From: a bacterium
GTDB taxonomy: Bacteria > Krumholzibacteriota > Krumholzibacteriia > LZORAL124-64-63
Direction: 5' to 3'
Assembly: GCA_018829565.1 (NCBI GenBank)
Contig: JAHJTW010000204.1
Coordinates: forward strand, 1-35,168
Length of the DNA: 35,168 nt
Both the position numbers and the translations under genes were made by a program. Shown piece by piece: positions 1 through 8,520 of the stretch. The notes under the pieces were generated by a model. That model made no database searches. It saw nothing but the letters and a program-made list of their open reading frames with translations, and had not been told where the DNA came from. Every line of letters begins with the position of its first letter. The stretch's first letter is position 1.

Positions 1-621
1 CGCCAGTTCGAAGAATCCCATGATCGTGAAGTACAGCACCCCGGCAGCGATGGCGATCTCCGGGCGCTGTTCCCACTCGCCGCTTCCGCGTCCGGGATAC
101 ACCGCGTCCAGGATCGAGGGATCCAGGCCGCCCCTTGGTACGGGAATGAACAGGGTCAGGAACACCGACACGAGGTAGGCCACCACCCCCACTCCCGACC
201 GCACCAGCAGCATGACCTTACCCTCCTGCGAGGCCGCCATGACGGTCATGAACCTGCCGGCCATCAGGACCCCGTAGATCTTCATGACCGCCCACGACCC
301 CACCGCGACCGAGAAACCCAGGGCGAACAGACCGTACATCACGACCAGCCCCAGGAAGATGAGGACCTTGCGAACCACGGGAACGTCTCCCACGGCAAGC
401 GCGCCCATGAATCCACCCGAATGCAGGACCACGAACTCCAGGACCATGATCCCCACGGCCATGGGAACCCAGGCCCCGTCATCCACGGAGATCGGATCCA
501 CCCACACCCTCACCAGGGTGACCACCAGCAGGAAGGAAGGGACGGCCGAAGCCAGGCAGGCCATCCGGGACCAGGTCGTGCGTAGACCGGGCCAGGGGGG
601 TGACGCCGAATCGGAGGGCAT
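1..621 (-). CDS. Multi-pass membrane protein, C-terminus outside window
   Basis: An open frame on the minus strand runs from an ATG at 621 to the window edge without a stop, giving 207 residues of a longer protein. A GGAG lies about nine bases before the ATG. The translation shows about five hydrophobic segments: near residues 18-40 (SAVPSFLLVVTLV), 48-72 (VPMAVGIMVLEFVVLHSGG), 82-107 (VLIFLGLVVMYGLFALGF), 125-150 (VGVVAYLVSVFLTLFIPV) and 190-207 (IAIAAGVLYFTIMGFFELA). Short basic loops such as GRFM and VRK separate them. I do not recognise the family and assign no function; only the inner-membrane location is supported. The gene lies downstream of the secreted-protein gene at 808-1443 on the same strand, with about 190 bases and a hairpin between them, so co-transcription is doubtful. 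Confidence 0.72.
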   Translation of the reverse strand, partial: MPSDSASPPWPGLRTTWSRMACLASAVPSFLLVVTLVRVWVDPISVDDGAWVPMAVGIMVLEFVVLHSGGFMGALAVGDVPVVRKVLIFLGLVVMYGLFALGFSVAVGSWAVMKIYGVLMAGRFMTVMAASQEGKVMLLVRSGVGVVAYLVSVFLTLFIPVPRGGLDPSILDAVYPGRGSGEWEQRPEIAIAAGVLYFTIMGFFELA

Positions 622-738
622 GCGGGAACTCCGGGATCAGGGGTGAATTCCGTTCATCATCCCGACATTGAAGCATCCCTGCCCCTGGTCAGGCAAGATC
701 CGGCTGTTGGATTGACTCGATGGAGACCGACAGTTGAC

Positions 739-769
739 GCCCGCATCCTGGTCAGCACCGGATACGGGC
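739..769 (-). terminator. Terminator-like hairpin after the 808-1443 gene
   Basis: Arms 739-748 and 760-769 pair over ten positions with one mismatch around an 11-base loop, about 40 bases beyond the stop of the minus-strand gene ending at 808. No T-run follows on the minus strand, so a role in termination or mRNA stability is only inferred. Confidence 0.35.
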
Positions 770-807
770 GCCATGCCTGCCAGGGAATTCCGGTGTCCGG
801 ACCGGAC

Positions 808-1443
808 CTACCGGAACAACCCCTTCACGTTTCCCCATGACGTTTTCAAATCGGGTATCGCGGGATCATCGGTCACCGTCAGGGTGAAACCGGCCGATTC
901 GCTGACCGATCCCTCCTCCTCGAGGGCGACGCCCAAGGCCGCGTAGACCTCGAGAACGTAATACACACCGGGCTCGATGGATCCCGCCAGGTCGAAAGGC
1001 CCAGGGGTCACGATATCCAGGAACGACCCGGACCGGCGGAGGTACAGGGTGGCCCCGCCCGCAAGGGATCCCCGAAGGGAATAGAACGACGGTTCGGTGA
1101 CGGTGAAGTGGACAGCCAGGTAAGAAGATGTCTCGATGAACGGTCCGGTGCCCTGACCGACCAGTTCCACCAGGGCGCTGAGATCCCCTTCCACCACCAG
1201 GGTGTTCCCCGCCGCCTGGATGGCACTGTTCTGATGGGCGTAGCCGGTCGCGATCTGGGTCACGCTGACATCGCTGACCCAGGGACCGGTTTCGAAGAAT
1301 TCTCCGTGGTCATACCCACCTAGCGACGTGTCCAGGCATTCGGTGAACCGCTGCGTGAATTCCAGGGATACCTGGGCCGATGTCGTGGCAGCCGACAGGG
1401 CCAGGCTCAGGATGCAGAGAACGACCATTATCGAGCGAGTCAT
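808..1443 (-). CDS. Small secreted protein with C-terminal WGxVKxLFR motif
   Basis: This 211-residue protein starts at the ATG at 1443, preceded by GGAAGGGGG. An upstream in-frame ATG at 1512 is rejected because it would put a non-hydrophobic leader before the signal peptide. Residues 1-23 form a clear signal peptide (hydrophobic core VVLCILSLALSA, cleavage likely after TSA). The mature part is acidic and rich in predicted beta strand, with one cysteine. I recognise no catalytic motif or family; the central part (about 120-195) resembles a beta-sandwich of the pre-peptidase or adhesin type, which is weak inference. The last residues, TSWGNVKGLFR, closely match the end of the unrelated secreted protein at 13885-14667, so the tail may be a sorting or anchoring signal. 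It probably acts outside the cytoplasm. Confidence 0.75.
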   Translation of the reverse strand: MTRSIMVVLCILSLALSAATTSAQVSLEFTQRFTECLDTSLGGYDHGEFFETGPWVSDVSVTQIATGYAHQNSAIQAAGNTLVVEGDLSALVELVGQGTGPFIETSSYLAVHFTVTEPSFYSLRGSLAGGATLYLRRSGSFLDIVTPGPFDLAGSIEPGVYYVLEVYAALGVALEEEGSVSESAGFTLTVTDDPAIPDLKTSWGNVKGLFR

Positions 1444-1547
1444 GAGGGTCCCCCTTCCGAGATGCTGGTGAGGCGAATGTATGAGGTTAAGTAATTGACA
1501 ACCAGCAGTCAACGATCCCGCCTGCGCCCGCTCGATCCCCTACGGAA

Positions 1548-1579
1548 CCGGCCGCCGCACCCGCAGGTCCGGCGGCCGG
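1548..1579 (-). terminator. Strong GC hairpin after the subtilase gene
   Basis: Arms CCGGCCGCCG (1548-1557) and CGGCGGCCGG (1570-1579) are perfect complements around a 12-base loop, starting 20 bases beyond the stop of the subtilase that ends at 1599. No U-tract follows on the minus strand, so it may be a Rho-assisted or processing-type end rather than a classical intrinsic terminator. Confidence 0.5.
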
Positions 1580-1598
1580 AATCGTGGCATCGCTGCAG

Positions 1599-4500
1599 TT
1601 ACTTGACGAGGGTCATGCGCCGCACCGACTCGAAGTCGTCCGCCCGCATGCGGTAGAAGTAGACGCCGCCGGCCACGGGCCGGCCGGCCTGGTCGTCGCC
1701 GCGCCAGACGGCCTCGTGCCGTCCGGCTTCCATCCGGACACCGTCCAGCAGGGTGCGCACCAGCTTGCCGCGCATGTCGTAGACTTCGAGCCGGACCGCC
1801 GCGGTGCGGGGCAGATCGAAGGCCAGGGTCGTCATGGGGTTGAAGGGGTTGGGCACCGCGCCCGACAGGGCGAAGGCCGCCGGGGTCCGGTCACCGTCCT
1901 GCCTGGCGGGGTCGCCGAGCAGGTCCCATCCCTTCAGATCCCAGCCCGAGACGGGGGCGCCGGCCGACTTGGCCACCAGCTTCATGAATCCGAACCCGTC
2001 GGCGTCGATGACCTGGGCCTGGGAATACCCCACGCCCACCTGGTAGGTGTAGTCGCCCGCCGGTGCGGCCGCGGGAACCGCCTGGGTCAGACCCGACCGA
2101 CCGACCGTCCCGCCGGCCGGGAAGAGCTGGTTGTCCAGGCGGGTGAGCAGCATGGTCGTGCCGTTGGGCAGGACCGCCTGCACACCCACGCTGGCGGTGA
2201 TGTCGGCTGCGGTGGTGTTGGTGATCTCCACATCGTAGGTGAACGTCCCCCCCGTGGCCGGAATGGTGACCGGCGCGCCCTGCGGAGTCACGGTGACCAC
2301 CAGGGCGGTCGAGCCGGTCAGATCCAGGTGGGCGGGGATCACGACCTGCGGGCTGCCCGCATCGTTGCTGAAGACGACGATCTCGGCGTCGTAGGCCGGA
2401 GCTTCGAGGTCCGCCGCGGAGAACGAAGCAATCAGATCCATGGATTCGCCGGCGGCGAGGCTGCCCGCTGCCGGGCTGACCGTGATCCACTGGGGCACGG
2501 CCTGGATCTTGATCGCCAGGCCATCGTGGACGTAGGCCGTGTTGAAGGCGACCTGCAGGCCGTCCGTCCCGTCGGCGTTCTGGATGCCCACGGTGCAACC
2601 GTCCGAGGGCGTGCCCATGGTCAGGTACTGGTAGACGATCTTGCCGCTGGGATACAGCAGGGCCTGGAAGGTGTAAGGACCGCCCCCTCCGTAGTGGGGC
2701 ACGGCGTCGTACTGGACGATCACCCGGCCGCCGTCGTTGTGGGCCAGGATCCGGGCGCCGGTCACGGTGAGGTCGTCCCAGAAGGGGGCGATGAGGTTGC
2801 CCGGAGCCCCCGCGTTGGGGATCGCCTGGTTGGAGTATGCCGTCGAAGAGCTGGTGAAGCTCAGCCAGCCGTTGCTGCAGACCCTGAACTGGTCGAAGAC
2901 GTTCCCGTAGAAGGGGAAGTCGAAGCCCAGGGGGAAGGGGCCGGCGTTGACGTCGTCGCCGGAGGTGATCACCGGCGTGCCCACGGCCGAGATGTCCACC
3001 CAGTCGAACACGGGGCCGCCGGGTTCGTCGCTGTCGGTCCAGCGGTAGCCGAACAGGTCCGGTCCGCCCGAACCGGTGATCACGGCCTCGCCCCGGCGGG
3101 CGTCCTTCTGACCCTTGGCCAGGTAGACGAAGTCGTGGACGACCGGCGCGGCCGACTTGTCCAGCAGCAAGGGGTCGGGGATGGCGAAGTCGAGGACGCC
3201 CTCGCCCGTGTTGGTGATGGTGAGGGTCTGCTGGGAGCTGCCGCCGAGGGGCAGGGTCTCGCTCAGGGATCCCGGGGAAACGGCGATGGCCGGAGGGCCG
3301 AGGGTCTCGACCATGGCCAGGTTGGACACCGGGCCCATGTTGCCGTAGTCGTCCAGCGCGCGGACCGCCACGTAATAGGTGCTGCTGAAGTCCAGGCCGC
3401 CCAGGCGCAGGGACTCCGCGCCGCCGGCCGGCTGGGGCGCGGGCTCGCCGTCCACCGGCAGGGCCAGATCCCAGGGAACCATCGAGGAGGAGTAGCGCAT
3501 CTCGTAGGACGCGGCCGTGCCCGTGTCGCCGTCGTCGCCGGTGGCGGTCCAGGTCAGTTCGGCCCAGCTGCTCCCCTGCGCCCCGGCCGCCAGGTCGGTG
3601 ATCATCCCGGGAGCCGTGGTGTCGGGATCGGAGATGGCCATGTGCAGGTTGAGCCGGCCACCGGTGAGGCAGCGGTTCTGGAGCTGAGGCAGGACGTCCA
3701 CCGAACTGTAGATGATGTTGATGGCGTCCTCCACGCCCAGGTTGGGGAACCGCCCCTTCAGCATGGCGAAGGCGCCGGCCACGTGCGGGGTGGCCATGGA
3801 GGTGCCCGAGTAGACGGAGTAGGTGTTGCCCGGGGTGGTGCTGAGGATCTCGACGCCGGGAGCGGCCAGGTCGACCGAGGTCACCCCGTAGTTGGAGAAG
3901 GAAGCCAGCTGGTCGTTGTGGTCGGTGGCGGCCACCGAGACCACGTTGGGCACGTCGTAGCCCTGGGGATAGTAAGTGTTGAGATCGGTGTTGCTGCCGT
4001 TGTTGCCGGCCGCCGCCACGAAGATGATCCCGTTGTCGTAGGCTTCCTGGATGGCCAGCTCGAGGGCTTCCGAGTAGCCGCCCCCGCCCCAGCTGTTGCT
4101 CATGACGTCGGCGCCCATCTGAGTGGCGTACTGGATGCAGGAGATCGCGTCCGCCGTCGAACCGGACCCGAACGAGGACAGGAACTTCAGGGCCATGATC
4201 GACACGGTCCAGTTGACTCCCGCGACGCCGACGCCGTTGTCGCCGACCCCTCCGATGGTCCCGGAGCAGTGGGTCCCGTGGCCGTTGTCGTCCATGGGGT
4301 TGGCGTCGCCGTTGACGTAGTCGTAGCCGACGATGTCGTCCACCCAGCCGTTGCCGTCGTCGTCGATGCCGTTGCCGACGATCTCGCCCTGGTTGATCCA
4401 CATGTTGGCTGTCAGGTCGGGATGGTTGTAGTCCACACCCGTGTCGATCACGGCCACGATCACGTCGCTCGATCCCGTGAAGGTCGACCAGGCCTCGACG

Positions 4501-4901
4501 GCACTGATGTCCGCCCCCGGCGTCCCCCCGGTCTGTCCGGTGTTCTGCAGGCCGTAGAGCTCGGGAAAGCGCGGATCGTTCGGAACGGTGAACATGGTGA
4601 GCTCGTAATTCGGCTCGATGAAATCGAGGGCGGGATGCCCGGCGAATCGGCCGACCGCCTCCTCGACCGTGATCCCATCCAACCGGACGAGCTCGACGCC
4701 CAGACCCTGGTAGGTGCGGGCGACCGATCCGCCCAGATCGCCCATGACCTGGGACCGGGAAACCGCCGCGGTCCCGGGCTTGAACTTGAGCAGGACTTCT
4801 CCGCCCTTGTACGGGTGATCGATCGCCTGGGCGGAGGCGATCGAGGCGAAGGCCACCAGGACCAGGGATATGGCAACGAGACGACGGGCCAAGGCGTGCA
4901 T
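1599..4901 (-). CDS. Secreted subtilisin-like serine protease (S8) with FlgD-Ig C-terminal domain
   Basis: This 1100-residue secreted protease starts at an ATG preceded by GGAGG. Residues 1-24 are a signal peptide (cleavage near ASA|QA). Residues about 30-105 form a fervidolysin-like propeptide (GEVLLKFKPGTA). The S8 domain, about 115-420, carries the full catalytic set: Asp153 (VIVAVIDTGVDYNHPDL), His208 (NGHGTHCSGT), oxyanion Asn300 (AAAGNNGS) and Ser368 (SGTSMATPHVAGA). A fibronectin III-like segment follows (about 430-530), then an Ig-like module starting PPAIAVSPGSLSETL, a nidogen-like beta domain with PFPLGFDFPFYGNVFDQF, and further beta-rich modules. Residues about 1010-1100 match FlgD-Ig/type IX-like sorting domains (VPNPFNPMTTLAFDL ... 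TLVK). The family hydrolyses extracellular proteins; the substrate is unknown. It is transcribed alone, divergently from the glycan operon. The long frames on the opposite strand are coding shadows. Confidence 0.95.
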   Translation of the reverse strand: MHALARRLVAISLVLVAFASIASAQAIDHPYKGGEVLLKFKPGTAAVSRSQVMGDLGGSVARTYQGLGVELVRLDGITVEEAVGRFAGHPALDFIEPNYELTMFTVPNDPRFPELYGLQNTGQTGGTPGADISAVEAWSTFTGSSDVIVAVIDTGVDYNHPDLTANMWINQGEIVGNGIDDDGNGWVDDIVGYDYVNGDANPMDDNGHGTHCSGTIGGVGDNGVGVAGVNWTVSIMALKFLSSFGSGSTADAISCIQYATQMGADVMSNSWGGGGYSEALELAIQEAYDNGIIFVAAAGNNGSNTDLNTYYPQGYDVPNVVSVAATDHNDQLASFSNYGVTSVDLAAPGVEILSTTPGNTYSVYSGTSMATPHVAGAFAMLKGRFPNLGVEDAINIIYSSVDVLPQLQNRCLTGGRLNLHMAISDPDTTAPGMITDLAAGAQGSSWAELTWTATGDDGDTGTAASYEMRYSSSMVPWDLALPVDGEPAPQPAGGAESLRLGGLDFSSTYYVAVRALDDYGNMGPVSNLAMVETLGPPAIAVSPGSLSETLPLGGSSQQTLTITNTGEGVLDFAIPDPLLLDKSAAPVVHDFVYLAKGQKDARRGEAVITGSGGPDLFGYRWTDSDEPGGPVFDWVDISAVGTPVITSGDDVNAGPFPLGFDFPFYGNVFDQFRVCSNGWLSFTSSSTAYSNQAIPNAGAPGNLIAPFWDDLTVTGARILAHNDGGRVIVQYDAVPHYGGGGPYTFQALLYPSGKIVYQYLTMGTPSDGCTVGIQNADGTDGLQVAFNTAYVHDGLAIKIQAVPQWITVSPAAGSLAAGESMDLIASFSAADLEAPAYDAEIVVFSNDAGSPQVVIPAHLDLTGSTALVVTVTPQGAPVTIPATGGTFTYDVEITNTTAADITASVGVQAVLPNGTTMLLTRLDNQLFPAGGTVGRSGLTQAVPAAAPAGDYTYQVGVGYSQAQVIDADGFGFMKLVAKSAGAPVSGWDLKGWDLLGDPARQDGDRTPAAFALSGAVPNPFNPMTTLAFDLPRTAAVRLEVYDMRGKLVRTLLDGVRMEAGRHEAVWRGDDQAGRPVAGGVYFYRMRADDFESVRRMTLVK

Positions 4902-4960
4902 GGCGGACCTCCGATATGGTCGGATGAAAGGGCGTTGGGCAAGGGAAACGGGTCAGGAAG

Positions 4961-4990
4961 ACCCTATCATGTTCCACAATCATTCGTCAA
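4961..4990 (-). promoter_or_regulatory. Candidate promoter of the subtilase gene
   Basis: On the minus strand, TTGACG (4985-4990) is followed after 18 bases by TAGGGT (4961-4966), about 60 bases before the ATG at 4901. The -35 box is five of six; the -10 box fits only the TAGNNT pattern also seen at other promoters here. An AT-rich tract (about 4985-5075) separates it from the divergent glycan promoter. Confidence 0.45.
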
Positions 4991-5074
4991 AAGAAAACCC
5001 ATGAACTTGATGTTTAAAATTCGTAGTTATTTGATCTGAAATTTTTTGATAAAAAATTATGACCATATTTCCAT

Positions 5075-5103
5075 TTGACCCTCCGAATCCGATGCGCTAG
5101 CCT
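5075..5103 (+). promoter_or_regulatory. Candidate promoter of the glycan operon
   Basis: TTGACC (5075-5080), a 17-base spacer and TAGCCT (5098-5103) lie about 60 bases before the ATG at 5162 and just downstream of an AT-rich block. The element shares TGACC-N8-CCGAT-N2-GCTAGC with the region upstream of the C69 dipeptidase at 34464-34490, which supports a real promoter class in this genome. Confidence 0.5.
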
Positions 5104-5161
5104 ACCAGGGGCCAATCGCGGGGGGAACATTCTCTTTATCATTTTCCATCCGGAGTCATAC

Positions 5162-6391
5162 ATGCGCCTCGGAATCGTCGTCACCGAATTCCCCAAGACC
5201 ACCGAGACCTTCATCCTCCGTGACATCATGGAATTCTCCCGCAACGGACACGAACTGCGGGTCTACCACATGTCGCCGTTCCGCAAGAAGGAGGTGCTGC
5301 ACGAGTTCGCCCGGCCCATCCTCCAGTGGACCCGTTCCTTCCCCTTCCTGCTCGGCCGCAAGCCCTTCGGCGCCCTGATGCGGGCGGTGTTCCTGCACCC
5401 GGTGAAGTTCTTCACCATCCTGGGGCAGATCCTGTGGGGGTTCCGGACCAGCCCCGTCTACCTGGCCAAGTCCATCGCCTTCCTGCCCAAGTTCCTGGCC
5501 TGCGCCGAGGACCTGAAGGAATGGGGAGCCGAGCACGTCCACGGGGAGTTCGCCACCCACCCCGGGACCTGCTGCTGGATCGCCGGGCGCATGACCGGGT
5601 TGCCTTACAGCGTCAGTTGCCGCGCCCACGACATCTTCATCACGCAGGCCATGCTGGACCGGAAGCTGGGCGAGGCCGCCTTCATCCGCACCATCAGCGA
5701 GTTCAACGTGAAGTTCCTGAAGGAGCGCGTGCCGGCCCTGGCCGGGCGGGACATGGCGGTCATCCATTCCAGCCTGCACATCGAACGCATCGTCCCTGAG
5801 GCTTATCCCCCCGCGGGGCCCTTCACCGTGCTGTACGTGGGGTCGCTGGAGTTCCGCAAGGGGATCAACTTCCTGCTGGAGGCGCTGCACGAGGTCGGGC
5901 CCGAACTGGGCGACTGGCGGGCCATCGTCATCGGGGAGGGGCCGGAACACGCGAGGATGGAGGCCCTGTCCGCCCGCCTGGGCCTGACCGACCGGGTCGG
6001 CTTCATCGGAGCCCAGTCCCACGAGTCGGTCGCCCGGCACTACGCGGGCGCCCACGTGGTGGTCACGCCCAGCATCATCGGCCCCGGCGGCCGCACCGAG
6101 GGCATCCCCAACGTGGTCATCGAGACCCTGGCCCACGAGCGTCCCAGCATCACCACCCGGGTCTCGGGAATCCCCGAACTGGTCGAAAACGGGGTCACCG
6201 GGTATCTTGTCGAACCCGAGGACTCGGGCGCCATCGCCGCGGCCCTGCGCGACATCCACCGCGACCCCGCCGCCGCCCACGCCCTGGCCCGCAACGGCCG
6301 CCGCCGGGTGGAGGCCGAGTTCGACATCGTCAAGAACGCCAAGAGGCAGCTGGAGCTCTTCGCCGCGCACAGCACGAACCGTCAAGGGTGA
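5162..6391 (+). CDS. Glycosyltransferase family 4 (GT-B fold)
   Basis: The 409-residue protein starts at the ATG at 5162, behind CGGAGT. A longer frame exists upstream, but the GT4 N-terminus begins here with MRLGIVVTEFPKTTETF, the usual opening of WcaL/AmsK-like exopolysaccharide glycosyltransferases. The N-terminal Rossmann-like half includes HGEFATHPG (about 143-151) and CRAHDIF (about 167-173). The C-terminal donor-binding half has LYVGSLEFRKGINFLLEAL (about 224-242) and the diagnostic EGIPNVVIETLA with the E-x7-E arrangement, then SGIPELVENGVTGYLV (about 338-353). The family transfers a nucleotide-activated sugar to a lipid-linked or growing glycan at the cytoplasmic membrane face; the sugar cannot be read from sequence. 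It is the first gene of a tight four-gene operon, three bases before the GT2 gene. Confidence 0.92.
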   Translation: MRLGIVVTEFPKTTETFILRDIMEFSRNGHELRVYHMSPFRKKEVLHEFARPILQWTRSFPFLLGRKPFGALMRAVFLHPVKFFTILGQILWGFRTSPVYLAKSIAFLPKFLACAEDLKEWGAEHVHGEFATHPGTCCWIAGRMTGLPYSVSCRAHDIFITQAMLDRKLGEAAFIRTISEFNVKFLKERVPALAGRDMAVIHSSLHIERIVPEAYPPAGPFTVLYVGSLEFRKGINFLLEALHEVGPELGDWRAIVIGEGPEHARMEALSARLGLTDRVGFIGAQSHESVARHYAGAHVVVTPSIIGPGGRTEGIPNVVIETLAHERPSITTRVSGIPELVENGVTGYLVEPEDSGAIAAALRDIHRDPAAAHALARNGRRRVEAEFDIVKNAKRQLELFAAHSTNRQG

Positions 6392-6394
6392 TGC

Positions 6395-7591
6395 ATGGTC
6401 TTTCCGGTCGTTTTCTGGGTGTGCCTGGCGGTGGGTTTCTACTGCTACGCGGGGTATCCCCTGCTCCTGGCCGCCATCGCCGCGATGAAGCGGCCAGACC
6501 GTGAGCCCGGGGACGCCGGGACCGCCCCCACCGTCACCCTGCTCATCTCCGCCCTCAACGAAGAGGACGTCATCGCCCGCAAGCTGGAGAACAGCCTGCA
6601 ACTGGCCGTCCCCGGACCCTTGCTGCAGATCCTGGTCGCCACCGACGGTTCGGACGACCGCACGGCCGCCATCGTCGAGTCCTTCGCCGACAGGGGGATC
6701 GAGCTCTCCCACCACCCGGAGCGCCGGGGCAAGATGGCTGCCATCAACCGGGCCATGCCCCAGGTCCGTGGGGAGATCGTCGTCTTCTCCGACGCCAACA
6801 ACATGTTCGAGCCCGACGCCCTGGTGGAGCTGGTGAAGCCGTTCGCCGATGCGACCGTCGGCGCCGCCACCGGCTCCAAGCGGATCATCGTCGGGGACGG
6901 TCCCCTGGGCGAATCGGAAGGGCTGTACTGGCGCTACGAGGCGGCCATCATGAAGAACGAGACCAGGCTGGGATCGTGCACCGCCGCCATCGGCGAGATG
7001 CTGGCCGTGCGCCGCGACCTCTACGAGGCCCCGCCCGACCGCATCATCAACGACGACTTCTTCATGATCATGCGGATGCTCCGGCGGGGACACCGGGTCG
7101 TCCACGTCCATTCGGCCCGGTCCTTCGAGCGGGTGTCCGCCTCGGCCCAGGCCGAGATCGCACGGCGCATCAGGATGGCGGCCGGGCGCTACCAGGCCCT
7201 GAGCCTGTCGCCCCACCTGCTCTCCTGGAAGCAACCGCTGATCGCCTGGCAGGTGATCTCCCACAAGTTCCTGCGCCTGTTCATCCCCTTCGCCATGCTG
7301 GGCGCCCTGGTTTCGGTCGTGGCCGCCGCCGTCCTTCCCCAGGTCCGGGGTGGATCCCCCTTCTGGGGATTGAATCCGCCCTGGGTATGGGCCTTCCTGA
7401 TCCTGCACGTGGGATTCTACGGGGCCGCCCTGCTGGGGCGGGTCCTGCCCGGGAAGGGCAAGCTGGGCAAGCTGCTCTACCTGCCCACCTTCCTGGTGAA
7501 CAGCAACACCGCCATCCTCCTGGGCTTCTTCCGCTTCGCCTCGGGCAAGCAGACCGTGATCTGGGACCGGGTGGAGCGTCAGGCGCCGTGA
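6395..7591 (+). CDS. Membrane glycosyltransferase family 2
   Basis: This 398-residue GT2 enzyme begins at the ATG at 6395 behind AAGGGTGAT, three bases after the GT4 stop. An N-terminal membrane helix (residues 2-30) leads into the GT-A domain: TLLISALNEEDVIARKL (about 48-64), ATDGSDDRT (about 84-92), RRGKMAAINRAM, the divalent-metal motif FSDANN (about 130-135), NDDFFM, and a degenerate QxxRW-like RMAAGRYQAL. Three further hydrophobic segments lie at about 290-390 (FIPFAMLGALVSVVAAAVL, WAFLILHVGFYGAALL, FLVNSNTAILLGFFRF). The plan matches processive or polyprenol-linked GT2 enzymes that build exopolysaccharide or O-antigen-like glycans at the inner membrane. Donor and acceptor are unknown. 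It is translationally close to the genes on both sides. Confidence 0.92.
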   Translation: MVFPVVFWVCLAVGFYCYAGYPLLLAAIAAMKRPDREPGDAGTAPTVTLLISALNEEDVIARKLENSLQLAVPGPLLQILVATDGSDDRTAAIVESFADRGIELSHHPERRGKMAAINRAMPQVRGEIVVFSDANNMFEPDALVELVKPFADATVGAATGSKRIIVGDGPLGESEGLYWRYEAAIMKNETRLGSCTAAIGEMLAVRRDLYEAPPDRIINDDFFMIMRMLRRGHRVVHVHSARSFERVSASAQAEIARRIRMAAGRYQALSLSPHLLSWKQPLIAWQVISHKFLRLFIPFAMLGALVSVVAAAVLPQVRGGSPFWGLNPPWVWAFLILHVGFYGAALLGRVLPGKGKLGKLLYLPTFLVNSNTAILLGFFRFASGKQTVIWDRVERQAP

Positions 7592-7609
7592 AGCGGCGGA
7601 GGATACGGC

Positions 7610-8509
7610 ATGGCTGACCGGCCCACACCCATCTTCGTCGTGGGATTGCAACGGTCGGGCACCACCTGGGTGGCCAACTGCCTCGGCGGCCATCCGGACA
7701 TCGCCGTGGTCGAGGCCGAGGACCATCACGGCATCCACGAGAGCATCTTCTTCTCCCATTTCGCCCGCGCTTACGGCGACCTCGCGAATGATGCGGCCTA
7801 CGCCCGGTTCCTCGAGGGTTTCCTGACCTCCGACTACTTCCTGCTGTCGGGCGTCGACCGGGGGGATTTCGAGGCCGTCCGGCACCGCAGCTACGCCGAG
7901 GCCTTCGGCTACCTCATGGATCGCGTGGCCCGGGACCGGGGCTGCCGCTACTGGCTGGAGAAGAGCCCCGACCACACCCCCTTCGTGGCGGACATCCGCC
8001 GCGCCTTCCCCGCCGCGCGCTTCGTCTGCGTCGTGAGGAACCCGCGGGGACTCGTGCGGTCGCGTCTGCACGCCTACGGCCGACGTCCAGCCCGGGGCCT
8101 CAAGCGCATGGCCCAGGTGGTCAAGGGCGGGGTCGCGGTCTCCTTCTACCAGAGATTGCTGGCCGATTTCTGCCGGAAGGACGATCTTGCCCTGCTGGTC
8201 CGGTACGACGACCTGGTCGCCGGCACCGAGCAGGGACTGCGCGGGATCACCGGATTCATCGGGTGCGGGTTCGACGAGGGGGTCCTCCAGGAGCGGTTTT
8301 CGCCCAACACCAGCTTCTCCGGCCCCGGCAAGAGCGCCAGGCCCGGTCTCGGGGCGGCCGACCGGTTCCTGCTCGCCCTGGCGCTGGGTCTGACCGGCCT
8401 GGTTCCCCTGGCCCTTCTGAGGCGTATCCAAGCCTGGAAGGCCGGACGCACCGGCGTGCGCTGGCCCGACTGGTGCTGGAAGCGGCGGGACGGATTCAAC
8501 CCCGATTGA
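7610..8509 (+). CDS. PAPS-dependent sulfotransferase
   Basis: The 299-residue protein starts at an ATG behind GGAGGATACGGC. The 5'-phosphosulfate loop is near-perfect at residues 9-22 (VVGLQRSGTTWVAN), and the 3'-phosphate motif follows as FVCVVRNPRGLVRSRL (about 139-154), with Arg and Ser in the expected places. A conserved LVRYDDLVAGTEQGL (about 199-213) is typical of the Sulfotransfer_1/3 families. These enzymes transfer sulfate from 3'-phosphoadenylylsulfate to a hydroxyl or amine. Sitting between two glycosyltransferases and a flippase, the likely acceptor is the glycan or its lipid-linked precursor, which is inference from context. The C-terminus is basic (RRIQAWKAGRTGVRWPDWCWKRR). No PAPS synthesis genes are in the window, so PAPS must be supplied from elsewhere. 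Confidence 0.9.
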   Translation: MADRPTPIFVVGLQRSGTTWVANCLGGHPDIAVVEAEDHHGIHESIFFSHFARAYGDLANDAAYARFLEGFLTSDYFLLSGVDRGDFEAVRHRSYAEAFGYLMDRVARDRGCRYWLEKSPDHTPFVADIRRAFPAARFVCVVRNPRGLVRSRLHAYGRRPARGLKRMAQVVKGGVAVSFYQRLLADFCRKDDLALLVRYDDLVAGTEQGLRGITGFIGCGFDEGVLQERFSPNTSFSGPGKSARPGLGAADRFLLALALGLTGLVPLALLRRIQAWKAGRTGVRWPDWCWKRRDGFNPD

Positions 8510-8520
8510 AAGCGGAGGAC

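Noticed and set aside
1584-5039. A 1151-codon open frame on the plus strand opposite the first subtilase.
   Set aside because: It mirrors the subtilase gene, has no ribosome site or recognisable domain, and has the low-complexity Gly/Val/Asp/His/Arg make-up of an antisense frame in GC-rich DNA.
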